Shown: positions 17,202 through 27,747, counted from the stretch's first letter. The stretch is DNA of 64,000 nucleotides from Aeoliella straminimaris (GCF_024054565.1 NZ_JAMXLR010000006.1:62001-126000); one strand, 5' to 3'. Program-made: numbers and translations. Notes: generated from the sequence alone by a model not told the origin.

Positions 17202-18008
17202 TCAGCCAAAAATACCGTAGTGGTACGCGCCTTCGATCACCCCACTGGTGTAGTATCCGCTCAGTCCCATGAAATCTCCCTTGGCGAAGAAGGCCTGAAG
17301 TGAGGGGTCCTGATCCAAAGCGTTTCTCACGTTTTCCAGCAATTGATCGTCAGCGTTTTTCACCAGAACGCCGCGGAAGCCAGCCGTTAAGGGGAAGATA
17401 TCGTTACCACTGTCGCCGCAGAACACGACTTCGTGCTTCGCTACTTCAAACGAAGCCGCAACATATTCCAATGCCGTTTGTTTCGTAGCGCTGTTCGGCA
17501 AGAAATCGAGCAGCCCCTTGCCGTCTTGTGAGTCGAAGCTGTAGATGATGACCTCGTCAAACTTACCCTTAATCAGGCTTTCGACCTGCCGCAATACGTC
17601 GTCCTTCTTTTCGTGCTCGACGTAGTAGCTTTGCTTGAATTGGTTCTGATGCTCTTCCTCCTGCTCGCGGATGCCCTGGACTTCTGCAACGACTTGCCGG
17701 ATACTAGCTGCATCCCACCGCGGGCTGGACCGCTTCACGTGCTCCACCCAGCCGGCGTCGTCTTGCCACCGGCCATGCTCGTATTTACGGATGGTGGTTC
17801 CGACATCACCGCACAGGTAGTGCGGGTATCGGACGCCATATTCGCGGATGGCCCTCTCGGTCAATTTCAGGTTCCTGCCGGTTACGTAAACGACCAACGT
17901 ATTGTGTTTCTCGGTGAGTTCGTTGAACAGCGGGATTGCTGACTCGTCAGCTTTCCATCGACCGTTAGGCAGTAGCGTTCGATCCAGGTCGGTTGCGAGT
18001 ATTTGCAT
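17202..18008 (-). CDS. HAD-IIB hydrolase, sucrose-6-phosphate phosphatase-like
   Basis: 268 residues. HAD motif I is ATDLDRTLLP with the nucleophile Asp near residue 7, motif II is YVTGRN, and motif IV is FCGDSGNDIFP with the metal-binding Asp pair. The cap region and GDVGTTI place it with the S6PP / mannosyl-3-phosphoglycerate phosphatase group (PF05116-like). Expected reaction: removal of phosphate from a phosphorylated disaccharide or glycoside. It follows the phosphorylase gene by 71 bases on the same strand, so the two probably act on the same glycoside. The exact substrate cannot be fixed by sequence alone. Confidence 0.8.
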   Translation of the reverse strand: MQILATDLDRTLLPNGRWKADESAIPLFNELTEKHNTLVVYVTGRNLKLTERAIREYGVRYPHYLCGDVGTTIRKYEHGRWQDDAGWVEHVKRSSPRWDAASIRQVVAEVQGIREQEEEHQNQFKQSYYVEHEKKDDVLRQVESLIKGKFDEVIIYSFDSQDGKGLLDFLPNSATKQTALEYVAASFEVAKHEVVFCGDSGNDIFPLTAGFRGVLVKNADDQLLENVRNALDQDPSLQAFFAKGDFMGLSGYYTSGVIEGAYHYGIFG

Positions 18009-18079
18009 ACAGGTTTTCTCCTCTTTACTCTTCTCTTGCTTTTGCGTTATCGAAAGCTCGCCGCTAGCATCCGCCTCAT

Positions 18080-19822
18080 CTAACGGTAGGTCAACAGAGT
18101 TTCGACCCGGTCCGAGTCTCCAAGCCTCACTGTAAAACTGAGATCTATCAGATCTGCGTATAGAGATGCGGTACAGTCGCCATTTGCCCAGGTAAGTTCT
18201 AGCACATGATCTGGAGAATCTGAGATTGTCAGCTCGCCATGAAAGGCGGACGACGTGTTACGAAGCTTAATCAACTCCAACTGGTCGCGTACGACGATCC
18301 GCTTCAGACCGTGTTCCACATCATAAGGACTGAGTGAGGTGCGATTAATCTCCTTGTGTCCGCCAGCAACGCGCCGGTCGGCTGCCTCGTAATTATTCAC
18401 GCCAGCAAACAGATCGAGATACCAAACTTGCGGAATGCCGGGAGTAAATAACTGAATTGCGCGTGCTAATCGTAGCTTCCGCTCGTCCTCGCCTAAGGCG
18501 CTAAAGTAAGTTGCATTGACTTGGTAGTAAGCGATTTTCGTTCCGTCGGGGCCGTAGAGATTTTTCACTCGTCCTCCACGACTCAATATCCTCTCAATCA
18601 CCGCCTCGATCTCCTTCTCGCTCAACAATCCCGTTTCGCACTTCGTGCCCCCACTGAGATCGAGGACGGGAATGCCGTCGTGACAGCCAAGCATGTTAAC
18701 GGGCTTGATGTTCTTGGCGACAAGTTCCCGGATCCAATGGAGCAGATGCCGATTGGTGCCGCGATCCAGTGCATCGATCACGAGTCCCGGCAGAAAGAAG
18801 TCGTAAATCGGGAAGCCCTCATCAGAAACTTCCTCGTGCAACTTGTTGCCATATTGCGAATGGATTTCAGGAAGCAGCGTCAGGTCGTACTTCTGAGCGA
18901 TGCCTCGCAATCTCGCGAGATACTCCCACGTACCAGGCCTATTGAAGAAATTAGGCTGCCCCGGCTCTTTGTGGAGATAAGCAAATGCATCCAAACGAAC
19001 AAGCGTCGCTCCGTAATCGCTTAGCTTCTTCATGGTTGCATCGTAGAAGTCCCATACCTTCTCCGATTTCGCGTTCAAATCCATTTGCCCTAGATAGGTC
19101 CGTTTTCTTCTGGCTATGTCGAGGACTGCCTCCCGATACTGCGACATCTCGCCCAGGTCGATTCCCTCCAGATTGCCGCTAGCCGCCAACGACTCGTTGA
19201 ATATTCGAACGATTGGTTCGATCAGTTTCTGTGGAATATCTTCGCAACCGCTCAAATCCTCTGGCTTAAGTTGGTGATAGGTTTCTTCCTGATAGAAGGT
19301 GTTCCAATACGGACGGACGGTCCCATCCGGAAATTGGACTTTCAGTATCGGCAGTCCGGGCTTACGCATGAACAACTTTTCGAGATGCTGTTCATTCGGT
19401 AGGATTTGCCCGTCGTTGTCCAATTCTCCCTCACCTCGCCAGAATTCATTCCAATCGATGAAGAAGTCCTTGTATTTCGAGACGTCTCCGTGCCGCAGCA
19501 GGTCCTGAAACTGAGGAGATCCTACCGAGAGATGATTCAGAACCATATCGAATTTGAGCTTGATGTTCAGCTGCTTGATTTCCTCTAAGTCCTCAGCTGC
19601 TACAAGTTCCTCTTCGAAGTTGTAGTCAATCACGGAAAAGCCGCGATCCAAATCGCTGTGAAAGAACGTGGGAAGGATGTAGAAGAGTGAGAAGGCGCCG
19701 TCGAACTCTGGTCTCTTAAGCAACTCGACAGTGTCAGACAGTTTGCGACCAATGCTATCAGGGTAGGCATTAAACATCACGCCTTGTGGTAAGTTTTTGC
19801 TTGCTTCTCGTTCGGATGTCAT
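18080..19822 (-). CDS. GH13_18 sucrose phosphorylase-type glycoside phosphorylase
   Basis: About 580 residues from ATG 19822 (MTSEREASKNLPQG); an ATG further upstream at 20050 adds 76 residues of shadow-like sequence and is rejected. GH13 landmarks: FDMVLNHLS (region I), TLVRLDAFAYLHKEPG (nucleophile Asp, region II), LLPEIHSQYG (acid/base Glu, region III), GCHDGIPVLDLSG (region IV; transition-state Asp). The lack of a deep starch-binding extension and the HDGI pattern match sucrose phosphorylase, sucrose-6-phosphate phosphorylase, or glucosylglycerol/glucosylglycerate phosphorylase. It would cleave a glucoside with phosphate to give glucose 1-phosphate in the cytoplasm. Pairing with a sugar phosphate phosphatase is unusual. 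Confidence 0.85.
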   Translation of the reverse strand: MTSEREASKNLPQGVMFNAYPDSIGRKLSDTVELLKRPEFDGAFSLFYILPTFFHSDLDRGFSVIDYNFEEELVAAEDLEEIKQLNIKLKFDMVLNHLSVGSPQFQDLLRHGDVSKYKDFFIDWNEFWRGEGELDNDGQILPNEQHLEKLFMRKPGLPILKVQFPDGTVRPYWNTFYQEETYHQLKPEDLSGCEDIPQKLIEPIVRIFNESLAASGNLEGIDLGEMSQYREAVLDIARRKRTYLGQMDLNAKSEKVWDFYDATMKKLSDYGATLVRLDAFAYLHKEPGQPNFFNRPGTWEYLARLRGIAQKYDLTLLPEIHSQYGNKLHEEVSDEGFPIYDFFLPGLVIDALDRGTNRHLLHWIRELVAKNIKPVNMLGCHDGIPVLDLSGGTKCETGLLSEKEIEAVIERILSRGGRVKNLYGPDGTKIAYYQVNATYFSALGEDERKLRLARAIQLFTPGIPQVWYLDLFAGVNNYEAADRRVAGGHKEINRTSLSPYDVEHGLKRIVVRDQLELIKLRNTSSAFHGELTISDSPDHVLELTWANGDCTASLYADLIDLSFTVRLGDSDRVETLLTYR

Positions 19823-20633
19823 TGTGATGGTCAGTACAGCTGAGTATTTACTTGATTTCGACGGCCCAGTCGATTCTGTAGAAGCTGCCGAGCGAAACGG
19901 GCCACTCGCTAAGACCGATGAGCGCCGCTTTCGGTCACTCGCCAGAGCGAAAAGAGTACGCCTGTATTTCTCGCGTGCTGTCACGAGGCAAAACCAACGA
20001 GCTTCAAGTGACAACCCGCGAGACGGCCCACTGCAATGCAGGCTACCCATCGCAGTTTAGCAGATCGCTGTCCACTTGACTGGTCCGATCATGGGGCGGC
20101 GAATGGGCATCTGTGATGCGAGTGATCGATTGGAGCGTCACGCGTCTTTCGTCACGGATTTTCAGTCGCTTACGTGCTCCGTTTCCAATTACAACCACCC
20201 GCGGCTAGCGCCGTCGGCCCACGGACGCTTTTTTGCTCTTGTTGGCCGCTGCTCGTAGGAATCTTACACGGGCTGTGAGAGAATGCGGGGTGCGGGAGGC
20301 TTTGTCAGTCTGGACGTGGCGCCGAAACAGCTCCGGGCGGTAGCACTTCCGGCTTGTCAGTCTCCCCCGACCCCGAATGCTGCCCCCTCCTTCGAGTTTC
20401 CCCCACCGCGGTAAACCGAAGGGGCAAAACTCCAGGAGTGCCAGATCGCTGTTGTGCGAAAAACCTCGACAAAACGTGTGTTTCTGGGCTCAGCGGAGGG
20501 CCAATCCCGCAGGAGTTTTGGGCCCATGGTTCGTTTTGGCCCCCTCCTGGGGAACAAAGTCAGGGGGACAAAACGCTGGCCGGCGGCTGACCAATCTTGA
20601 CCCCCACTGGCGATTTGCAGTATTCACCGCGGC
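19823..20633. other. long intergenic region with short repeated motifs
   Basis: About 810 bases separate two divergent genes. No coding-like frame is convincing. Between 20300 and 20580 several short motifs recur: CTTGTCAGTCT or TTTGTCAGTCT twice (near 20303 and 20355) and a CAAAAC/GTTTTG core flanked by G- or C-runs four times (20421-20430, 20511-20522, 20533-20545, 20573-20582) in both orientations. The region must hold the promoters of both flanking genes, but I cannot single them out. Confidence 0.4.
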
Positions 20634-21764
20634 ATGAAAGTCTCTTCCGCCCAACCTACGCGCGCCGCTGCCAGCATCCTGGGATTGCTGCTGGTGGTGC
20701 TGTGTGTTGGCTGCCGCAACGATGCGTCGCAGCGGGATGCGTACATTCGCGAGCTGCGGTTGCATGAGGATCGGATTTACGAGTTGCAGAGCAACATGTC
20801 GGAATACCAGCAGTTGCTTCGGTGCCAGCGGATGGAGAACGCCAAGCTGCGTGAGCAGTTGGACGAGGACGGCGAGTCGCTGGAAGCCGCGCGGCTGGAA
20901 GAAGAAGCCGATGACATCGAGCAGAGTCTGCTCGATCGCCCCACCAGTGACGACGACGACATTGGGCTGCCTGACGTGCAGTTGGGCGAACCCGATCTGC
21001 CAGAGGTCGACCTGGGCGAACCGGAAGTGCTGCCCGGACCTGACGATGATCTTTCGATGCGCGCCGGCGAGGGCGAAACGCAACTGGCCTCGGCCACGGT
21101 GTTTGCTCCTCCGGCCCGGCCAAGCGAGCCGGCCGAGTCGTGTGCCATCTACGCCGAACAGATGCCGATTGAACCGTCGGCCGCGGCGGGTGAAAACGGT
21201 ATCGGTCTGATGGCGATCGTGGAACCGCTGACCGCCACGGGCGGCAACGGATACTTTACCGGCGAAGTGTCGTTGATGCTGATCGACCCGGTCGAAGGCG
21301 AAGACAACTGGCAGCTCGCTCGCTGGGATTACTCACCGGAGGAAGTGGAGTCGGCCTGGCGCGATGTTTCGCGACGGGTGCTCGACCTGCCACTGGCGGT
21401 ACCGACCTCCGCGCCGCGGGGCCGACCATTGGAGCTGTGGGTACGACTGATCCCTACCGAAGGAGATCGCAAGATTCTGTGCTCGACGTCGATATCACTG
21501 GCCGAAGAGGTTGCCCTGCTGGGCGTGCCGGTCAGCGGTGGCGAGAGCAGCACCGATCCAGCCGCCCGCATCACCACGGGTTGGCAAGCGGCCGACGACT
21601 TGACCTCGCCAGTGGCCAAGAAGCCGCAGGGTCCGTCGACCACCTGGCAGGCGGCCACCCGGCTGCCCCCGCCCGCTGTGGTGCGAGCGGAGGCCACCGA
21701 CGGTGAGGGCAGCCGTGAATCGAACGTGGCGCGACGAGCCCCCGGTTGGAGCCCGTTCCGTTAG
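20634..21764 (+). CDS. coiled-coil lipoprotein, unknown function
   Basis: 376 residues. A signal peptide (ILGLLLVVLCVGC) ends in a cysteine that is a plausible lipidation site. Residues 33-100 form a coiled coil (RELRLHEDRIYELQSNMSEY). Two imperfect repeats with Asp/Glu/Pro (LGEPDLPEVDLGEPEVLPG) follow. The second half is a beta-rich domain around residues 190-290 (GEVSLMLIDPVEGEDNWQLA). Proline/alanine-rich tail ends in GWSPFR. I believe similar proteins occur widely in planctomycetes, but the function is not known to me. Confidence 0.7.
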   Translation: MKVSSAQPTRAAASILGLLLVVLCVGCRNDASQRDAYIRELRLHEDRIYELQSNMSEYQQLLRCQRMENAKLREQLDEDGESLEAARLEEEADDIEQSLLDRPTSDDDDIGLPDVQLGEPDLPEVDLGEPEVLPGPDDDLSMRAGEGETQLASATVFAPPARPSEPAESCAIYAEQMPIEPSAAAGENGIGLMAIVEPLTATGGNGYFTGEVSLMLIDPVEGEDNWQLARWDYSPEEVESAWRDVSRRVLDLPLAVPTSAPRGRPLELWVRLIPTEGDRKILCSTSISLAEEVALLGVPVSGGESSTDPAARITTGWQAADDLTSPVAKKPQGPSTTWQAATRLPPPAVVRAEATDGEGSRESNVARRAPGWSPFR

Positions 21765-21809
21765 GGGACGTTGCGAGAGTCACTCCCATCATTTCAGGCG
21801 ACTGAGTTC

Positions 21810-22625
21810 TCAGGCGACTCGGCGGCGCAGTAGTAGCAAGCCGAGCGCTCCCATGCCGGCGATCATGTAGCTGGCCGGTTCGGGAACCACTTGGAACGAG
21901 AACGTTACGAAACCCTCGTTGGCTGGCGGCAGCGAATTGAACGTCGTGCCGGTGGGCGTGGTAAGCCCCAGGTAGGTACCAAACTGGTCGTTGAGATCGC
22001 TGACCAGCGACACGGGACTCGAATCCTCGGTGCCGAGCGCGGCGTCGCCACCGTCGATGTACGCGGCACCGGCCAGGTCGTTCACCTCGGAACCGGCGTC
22101 CCAGATTTGCGACCCGGTGAGCTCGAATCCCGCGCCCACGAAGTTGCCACCACCGTCGAACAGTTCGACGCCCATCGGATCGTCATTGCCGATGAACGAA
22201 TCGTTACTCGGCACCACCATCGCGGCGTAGCTGAAGTAGCGATTCATCGTGGGGTCGAGCGACAGGACGTACGAAGCTTCGGCGCCGGGGATCAGGATGC
22301 CAGGCCCAAAGCCGCCAGACGTGGCGACGCCCACTTCGGTGACCGCGGTGGCCTGGGCCGTGGTGACTTCGCCAATAAGCGTGGCGCCGGGACCACCCAT
22401 TTCGGCGACGTCCTCGATACCGGCGCTCGCCAGCGAGCCCGACGAAAACAAGTCGACCGAACCATCGTGGGCGGCCATGATGATGGGCGAGAGCGCCACG
22501 CTGTCGCTTACGCCGGTGTTGCGAACCGTCACGCGAACTTGCACCGCCGCAGCGGATTGCATCACGCAGGCCATGGCCGCGACGGTGAGCAGCGTGGAGA
22601 GTTTCGGGAGAGTGAGATTCAGCAT
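21810..22625 (-). CDS. spondin-like secreted protein with PEP-CTERM anchor
   Basis: 271 residues. Signal peptide ends near SAAAVQ. The main domain starts VRVTVRNTGVSDSVALSPII and continues AAHDGSVDLFSSGSLASAGI, which matches the bacterial Spondin_N pattern (adhesion-type beta sandwich). The C-terminus VPEPASYMIAGMGALGLLLL plus RRR is a PEP-CTERM sorting signal, expected to be processed by an exosortase (not in this window). AAGGAAC lies well placed before the start. Likely surface-exposed or exopolysaccharide-associated. Confidence 0.85.
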   Translation of the reverse strand: MLNLTLPKLSTLLTVAAMACVMQSAAAVQVRVTVRNTGVSDSVALSPIIMAAHDGSVDLFSSGSLASAGIEDVAEMGGPGATLIGEVTTAQATAVTEVGVATSGGFGPGILIPGAEASYVLSLDPTMNRYFSYAAMVVPSNDSFIGNDDPMGVELFDGGGNFVGAGFELTGSQIWDAGSEVNDLAGAAYIDGGDAALGTEDSSPVSLVSDLNDQFGTYLGLTTPTGTTFNSLPPANEGFVTFSFQVVPEPASYMIAGMGALGLLLLRRRVA

Positions 22626-22843
22626 GTCTTGTTCCTTGGTGAGTAAGTTCGTGGGATGGCAAGCGCCGCCTCAGCCGGCGCGCACCGGTAGTGCAGAGGG
22701 AACCTTCGCTAGCGAGTTCCGATGAAAAATGCGTCCGCGGAGAAACCGCCGCCCCCCTGCCGCGGCGGTTTCAGGGAGTTAGTCGTGCACCGGGAAGATC
22801 GATTACAAGGAATCGAGAGAAGATGCCAGAAAAAGCGCGGTAG

Positions 22844-23131
22844 CTACTGGGTGTCGCGCATCGAGTCGGCGATTCGCTGCTTGGCGGAGGGCGACAACGA
22901 TGCGGCGTCCTGCGACATAGCGGTGCGAACGTCCTGGGGAAGGGCGGAAAGGGCAGCGCGTATCCGACGCAGTTGTTTGGCCACCTTGCGGCACGGCCCG
23001 CACACCAGGTGGTGCATGCGCACTGCCCATCGCTCGCTGGCCGTAAGTTCGCGATCGAGCGACTCGGAGACCAGCCGCGACGATTGCTCGCAGCTGCAGT
23101 TGAGGATCAAGAGTATTTTGGAAAGGGACAT
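22844..23131 (-). CDS. zinc-finger anti-sigma factor (zf-HC2 type)
   Basis: 95 residues. The N-terminal CSCEQSSRLVSESLDREL and the H-x2-C-x2-C motif HLVCGPCRK form the zinc-binding anti-sigma domain of the RsrA/ChrR class. No membrane segment follows, so it is a soluble regulator. Its start overlaps the stop of the sigma factor gene (TGATG), indicating translational coupling and that it controls that sigma factor. The conserved cysteines suggest a response to thiol oxidation or metal, but that is inference. Confidence 0.85.
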   Translation of the reverse strand: MSLSKILLILNCSCEQSSRLVSESLDRELTASERWAVRMHHLVCGPCRKVAKQLRRIRAALSALPQDVRTAMSQDAASLSPSAKQRIADSMRDTQ

Positions 23132-23805
23132 CAGTCTTTCTCACGCTCACCTAACCAACGAGCCTGCAAGCAGCGCCGCAGCAGCAGGCGTGCACGATGC
23201 AACCGAACCGCCAGATTCTTCCGCGTGATACCCAGCAGCTCGCACGCCTGATCGACGGGGGCCGCATCGAGCTCGCGGAGGCTGAACGCCGTGGCCAGGT
23301 TGCCCGGCAGCTCGGCAACGCACAGGTGCATCATCTGGCGGAACTCGTCTCGTTCGACCTTGGTCTCCAACTCGAGCGAGAGCTTGCCAATCGGCTGGCT
23401 CCACACGCCACGCTGGTCGAACAATTCGCCCACCGGTTGCTCGGCATCCGGCGACAGGGTCTCGCGACTGCGACCGGCCCGCCGGAAGTGATCGGCAACC
23501 TTGCGCTGCAGGATGGCCACCAGCCAGGTGCCGCGGGCAGAACGGCCGTCGAAATTGTCTCGACTTTTCCAGGCCGCGAGAAAGGCTTCCTGCACCAGGT
23601 CTTCGGCCGTCGTGCGATCGGAAACGCGGGAGATGGCCACTCGATAGAGCATGTCGCCGTACCGTTCGACCCATGCGTCAGGCGATTCGGACGGGTCGGT
23701 CCGAAGGTTGCTCGCAGTGGTGGGGTCGTCCACTCGTGGTCTCCGCCGCTTTGGAACAGATACTTCTACGATTGGTCGTTCCCCGTGCCCTGCGATTACA
23801 GGCAT
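23131..23805 (-). CDS. ECF-type RNA polymerase sigma factor
   Basis: 224 residues. Region 2 is visible as YGDMLYRVAISRVSDRTTAE then DLVQEAFLAAWKSRDNF (promoter -10 recognition and core binding), and region 4 as ELLGITRKNLAVRLHRARL (helix-turn-helix for the -35 element). The 40 residues before region 2 are low-complexity, so the true start may be later. It is translationally coupled to its anti-sigma gene downstream, a standard two-gene stress switch. Confidence 0.9.
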   Translation of the reverse strand: MPVIAGHGERPIVEVSVPKRRRPRVDDPTTASNLRTDPSESPDAWVERYGDMLYRVAISRVSDRTTAEDLVQEAFLAAWKSRDNFDGRSARGTWLVAILQRKVADHFRRAGRSRETLSPDAEQPVGELFDQRGVWSQPIGKLSLELETKVERDEFRQMMHLCVAELPGNLATAFSLRELDAAPVDQACELLGITRKNLAVRLHRARLLLRRCLQARWLGEREKD

Positions 23806-23872
23806 TCCGAAAAAAGTGGGCCGCCGGCGGCGCCGAGTGCCATTCTACCTCGCCAGGGAGCGGACCGCGCAA

Positions 23873-23910
23873 CAAAAACGGGACGCTCGCCACGAAGTGC
23901 GAACGTCCCG
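23873..23910 (-). terminator. intrinsic terminator after gap
   Basis: Read on the minus strand: CGGGACG (from 23910), an inner stem around TTCGCAC/GTGGCGAG, CGTCCCG, then TTTTTG. Just after the gap stop codon. Confidence 0.85.
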
Positions 23911-23943
23911 TGCGGTTTCACGCTACTCGGTCGAGCAGGGCTC

Positions 23944-25032
<1,089 letters not shown>

Positions 25033-25053
25033 TCAATGTGAGGCAGAACCGGA

Positions 25054-25080
25054 ATTATAGTGCTCGGGCTATCCGGTCAA
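25054..25080 (-). promoter_or_regulatory. promoter of gap
   Basis: On the minus strand TTGACC (25080-25075), 15-base spacer, TATAAT (25059-25054), about 90 bases before the gap start codon. Confidence 0.65.
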
Positions 25081-25140
25081 AAGGGGCCGCAATTGTGCAG
25101 GACGGCTGCCACTGCCCGTATTTCGGAGTATCTTGTCGTA

Positions 25141-25962
25141 ATGCAGATCCCTCATTGGCAGCTACCCCCTGGCGTTTCGCACGGCACCTGGGAATATACC
25201 CAGCGCGACAGCATTGCCACCGACTACGACGAATACTTCGCCTTCAATTCCCTGTTCGACTTCGACCAGGCCCTGCTGGCAGACGAATTCCAACCACCCG
25301 GTCTGGTGGCCGATCTGGGGTGCGGCACCGCGCGGGCCCTGGTGCCGCTGGTCCGCGGCGGGCATCGCGGACTGGCAATCGACCTGTCGGAGCCAATGTT
25401 AAGAATTGTGGAAGAAAAGGCGGCCCAGGAAAATCTGGATATTCGCTGCCTGAAGGCCAACCTGGTGGAACTCAATTCCGACGCCGTGCCTACCGACTCG
25501 GTCGACCACGCCATGTGCATGTTCAGCACGCTCGGCATGATCCAGGGCCACGTGAACCGCGAGCGGGTAATGGCCAACACATTTCGAATGCTGCGTCCCG
25601 GCGGCAAGCTGGTGGTGCACGTGCACAACTTTTGGTTCAACCTGTACGATCCGGGTGGACCACGGTGGCTGGTGCAGAACCTTGCCGAGGGGATGTTCGG
25701 CCGACGAATCGAAGTGGGCGACAAGTACTTCGCCTACCGCGGCCTGAACGATATGTACCTGCATGTGTTCCGCCCCCGCGAGTTGCGGCGGCTGTTCACC
25801 GAGATGGGCTTCAGGATCCATCGCTGGGTGCCGCTGGAGGTGACCCGCCGCCATGCGCTCGAGCGTCCTTGGCTGTTCCCCACGCTGCGTGCCAACGGCT
25901 GGATCGTGGTGGGGCAAAAACCGCTGGACGCAAAAGTTGCCGAACCTGCCAATAGAGGTTAA
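25141..25962 (+). CDS. class I SAM-dependent methyltransferase
   Basis: 273 residues from ATG 25141; an upstream ATG at 25060 would overlap the gap promoter. Motif I is VADLGCGTARALVPL (SAM-binding), the acidic post-motif is AIDLSEPML, and VDHAMCMFSTLGMIQGHVNR plus MLRPGGKLVVHVHNFW form motifs II-III. It belongs to the Methyltransf_25/11 group. The tail RHALERPWLFPTLRANGWIVVG resembles small-molecule methyltransferases. Substrate not predictable. Confidence 0.85.
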   Translation: MQIPHWQLPPGVSHGTWEYTQRDSIATDYDEYFAFNSLFDFDQALLADEFQPPGLVADLGCGTARALVPLVRGGHRGLAIDLSEPMLRIVEEKAAQENLDIRCLKANLVELNSDAVPTDSVDHAMCMFSTLGMIQGHVNRERVMANTFRMLRPGGKLVVHVHNFWFNLYDPGGPRWLVQNLAEGMFGRRIEVGDKYFAYRGLNDMYLHVFRPRELRRLFTEMGFRIHRWVPLEVTRRHALERPWLFPTLRANGWIVVGQKPLDAKVAEPANRG

Positions 25963-26016
25963 GGTCCACATTGCTACTTACCTATCCCCCTCTCCCCCCA
26001 TTCCCCGCACCAAACC

Positions 26017-27699
26017 ATGATCAAACACCTCCTCACCATCGCTCTTGCCTGGTGTCTGCTCTGCACCGCGGTCCTGGCTCAGCGGGACAATCCACTGAAG
26101 AGTGACTACTACAACATTGGCGAGATCCACCAGCAGGTTTCGACCAAGTCGGAAACAGCCCAGAGCTGGTTTGATCGCGGCTTGGCCATGTGCTACGGCT
26201 TCAATCACGAAGAGGCCGTGCGGTGCTTCGACAAAGCCATCGCGGCCGACCCTGACCTGGCAATTGCCTACGCTGGCAAGGCGTACGCCCTGGGGCCAAA
26301 TTTCAACAACATGGAAATCACTCGCGAGCAGATGCTCGAGGCCTACGCCGCCAGCGAGCAGGCACTCGACCGACTGGACAGCGCCTCGCCCGCCGAGCAG
26401 GGCATCATCCGCGCGATCGCCGAGCGGTCGGGTCCGGACATCCCCGAAGACTTCGAAGAGCGCGCCCCCTACAACCAGGCCTATGCCGACGCCATGGGCG
26501 AGGTGTACGAGAAGCACAGCGATAATCCCAACGTGGCCGAACTGTACGCCGAGGCGTTGATGAATCTGCAACCCTGGAAGCACTGGACCCCCGCTGGCAC
26601 CCCCGGCGAACACACCGAGCGAATTGTGGAAGTCATCGAGAATGGGCTCAGGGACCATCCCGATCATCCGGGCCTGTGCCACATGTACATCCACGTCATG
26701 GAATCCTCGCCCTCGCCCGAGAAAGCCCTGCCGATGGCAGACCGCCTGGCGGGCTCGGTGCCGGGCAGCGGACACCTGGTACACATGCCTTCGCACATCT
26801 ATGTGCTGCTGGGCGACTACGACCGAGTGATCAAAACCAACCAACACGCTATCGAAGTCGACAAGGAGTTCCTTGACCGCGAAGGGGCAATGAACTTCTT
26901 CACGCTGTATCGTATCCACAATTACCACTTCATCGTGTACGGTGCCATGTTCGACGGGCAGCGCGACGTGGCTCTGAAAGCGGCCCGGGCGATTAACCAG
27001 CAGGTACCCGAGGCGTTGCTCAAGGACCAGGTCGATTTCCTCGATGCCTTCATGCCCACCGCGCTGCACGTAATGATCCGTTTCGGACTGTGGGAAGACA
27101 TTCTGAACGAGCCCGAGCCAGCGGAGTATTTGCCAATGTCGCGGGCCATTCGGTTCTATGCCCGCACGCTGGCCTACGCGGCCACCGAGCGTGTGGCCGA
27201 GGCCGAAGCAGAGCGGGAGTTGTTCCTCGAAGCGGTGAAGCAAGTGCCCGAAACCAACATCCTGTTTCAGAACACCTCGCTAAGCATCCTGGAAGTCGCC
27301 CGTGCGATGGTGGACGGTGAGATTGCCTATCGCAAGGGAGAATACGACGCGGCCTTCAAGCACCTCCGCGAAGCCGTGCGGCTGGACGACAGCTTGAACT
27401 ACGACGAGCCGTGGGGATGGATGCAACCCGCGCGGCACGCTTTAGGAGCCCTGCTCACCGAACAAGGAAAGTACGCCGAGGCCGAGCAAGTCTACCGCGC
27501 CGACCTGAAGCGGCACCCCAACAATCCCTGGGCGCTGCAAGGGCTGACCGAATCGCTGATGGAGCAGGGCAAGATCGACGAAGCCCGCAAGTACAACGTC
27601 GTGTTCGAAAAAGCCTGCGAGCGGGCGGACGTGAACATCAACCGTTCGTGCTTCTGCCGATTGAAGGTGGCCGACGACCAAAAGAGCAACGAAGAGTAA
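26017..27699 (+). CDS. exported tetratricopeptide-repeat protein
   Basis: 560 residues with a signal peptide (IKHLLTIALAWCLLCTAVLA). TPR-type helices are clear at the start (AQSWFDRGLAMCYGFNHEEA, VRCFDKAIAADPDLAIAYAG) and near the end (LTEQGKYAEAEQVYRADLKR and ALQGLTESLMEQGKIDEARK). The middle is helical too, with a HMPSHIYVLLGDYDRVI stretch. Proteins of this type often carry a general TPR scaffold in the cell envelope. Function not known. Confidence 0.8.
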   Translation: MIKHLLTIALAWCLLCTAVLAQRDNPLKSDYYNIGEIHQQVSTKSETAQSWFDRGLAMCYGFNHEEAVRCFDKAIAADPDLAIAYAGKAYALGPNFNNMEITREQMLEAYAASEQALDRLDSASPAEQGIIRAIAERSGPDIPEDFEERAPYNQAYADAMGEVYEKHSDNPNVAELYAEALMNLQPWKHWTPAGTPGEHTERIVEVIENGLRDHPDHPGLCHMYIHVMESSPSPEKALPMADRLAGSVPGSGHLVHMPSHIYVLLGDYDRVIKTNQHAIEVDKEFLDREGAMNFFTLYRIHNYHFIVYGAMFDGQRDVALKAARAINQQVPEALLKDQVDFLDAFMPTALHVMIRFGLWEDILNEPEPAEYLPMSRAIRFYARTLAYAATERVAEAEAERELFLEAVKQVPETNILFQNTSLSILEVARAMVDGEIAYRKGEYDAAFKHLREAVRLDDSLNYDEPWGWMQPARHALGALLTEQGKYAEAEQVYRADLKRHPNNPWALQGLTESLMEQGKIDEARKYNVVFEKACERADVNINRSCFCRLKVADDQKSNEE

Positions 27700-27747
27700 A
27701 CACCGTTCCCCCTCATTCCCAAGCATGGGATCGAAGCGAGCATCCAA

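Noticed and set aside
25978..27243. 421-residue minus-strand ORF
   Set aside because: Antisense shadow of the TPR protein gene.
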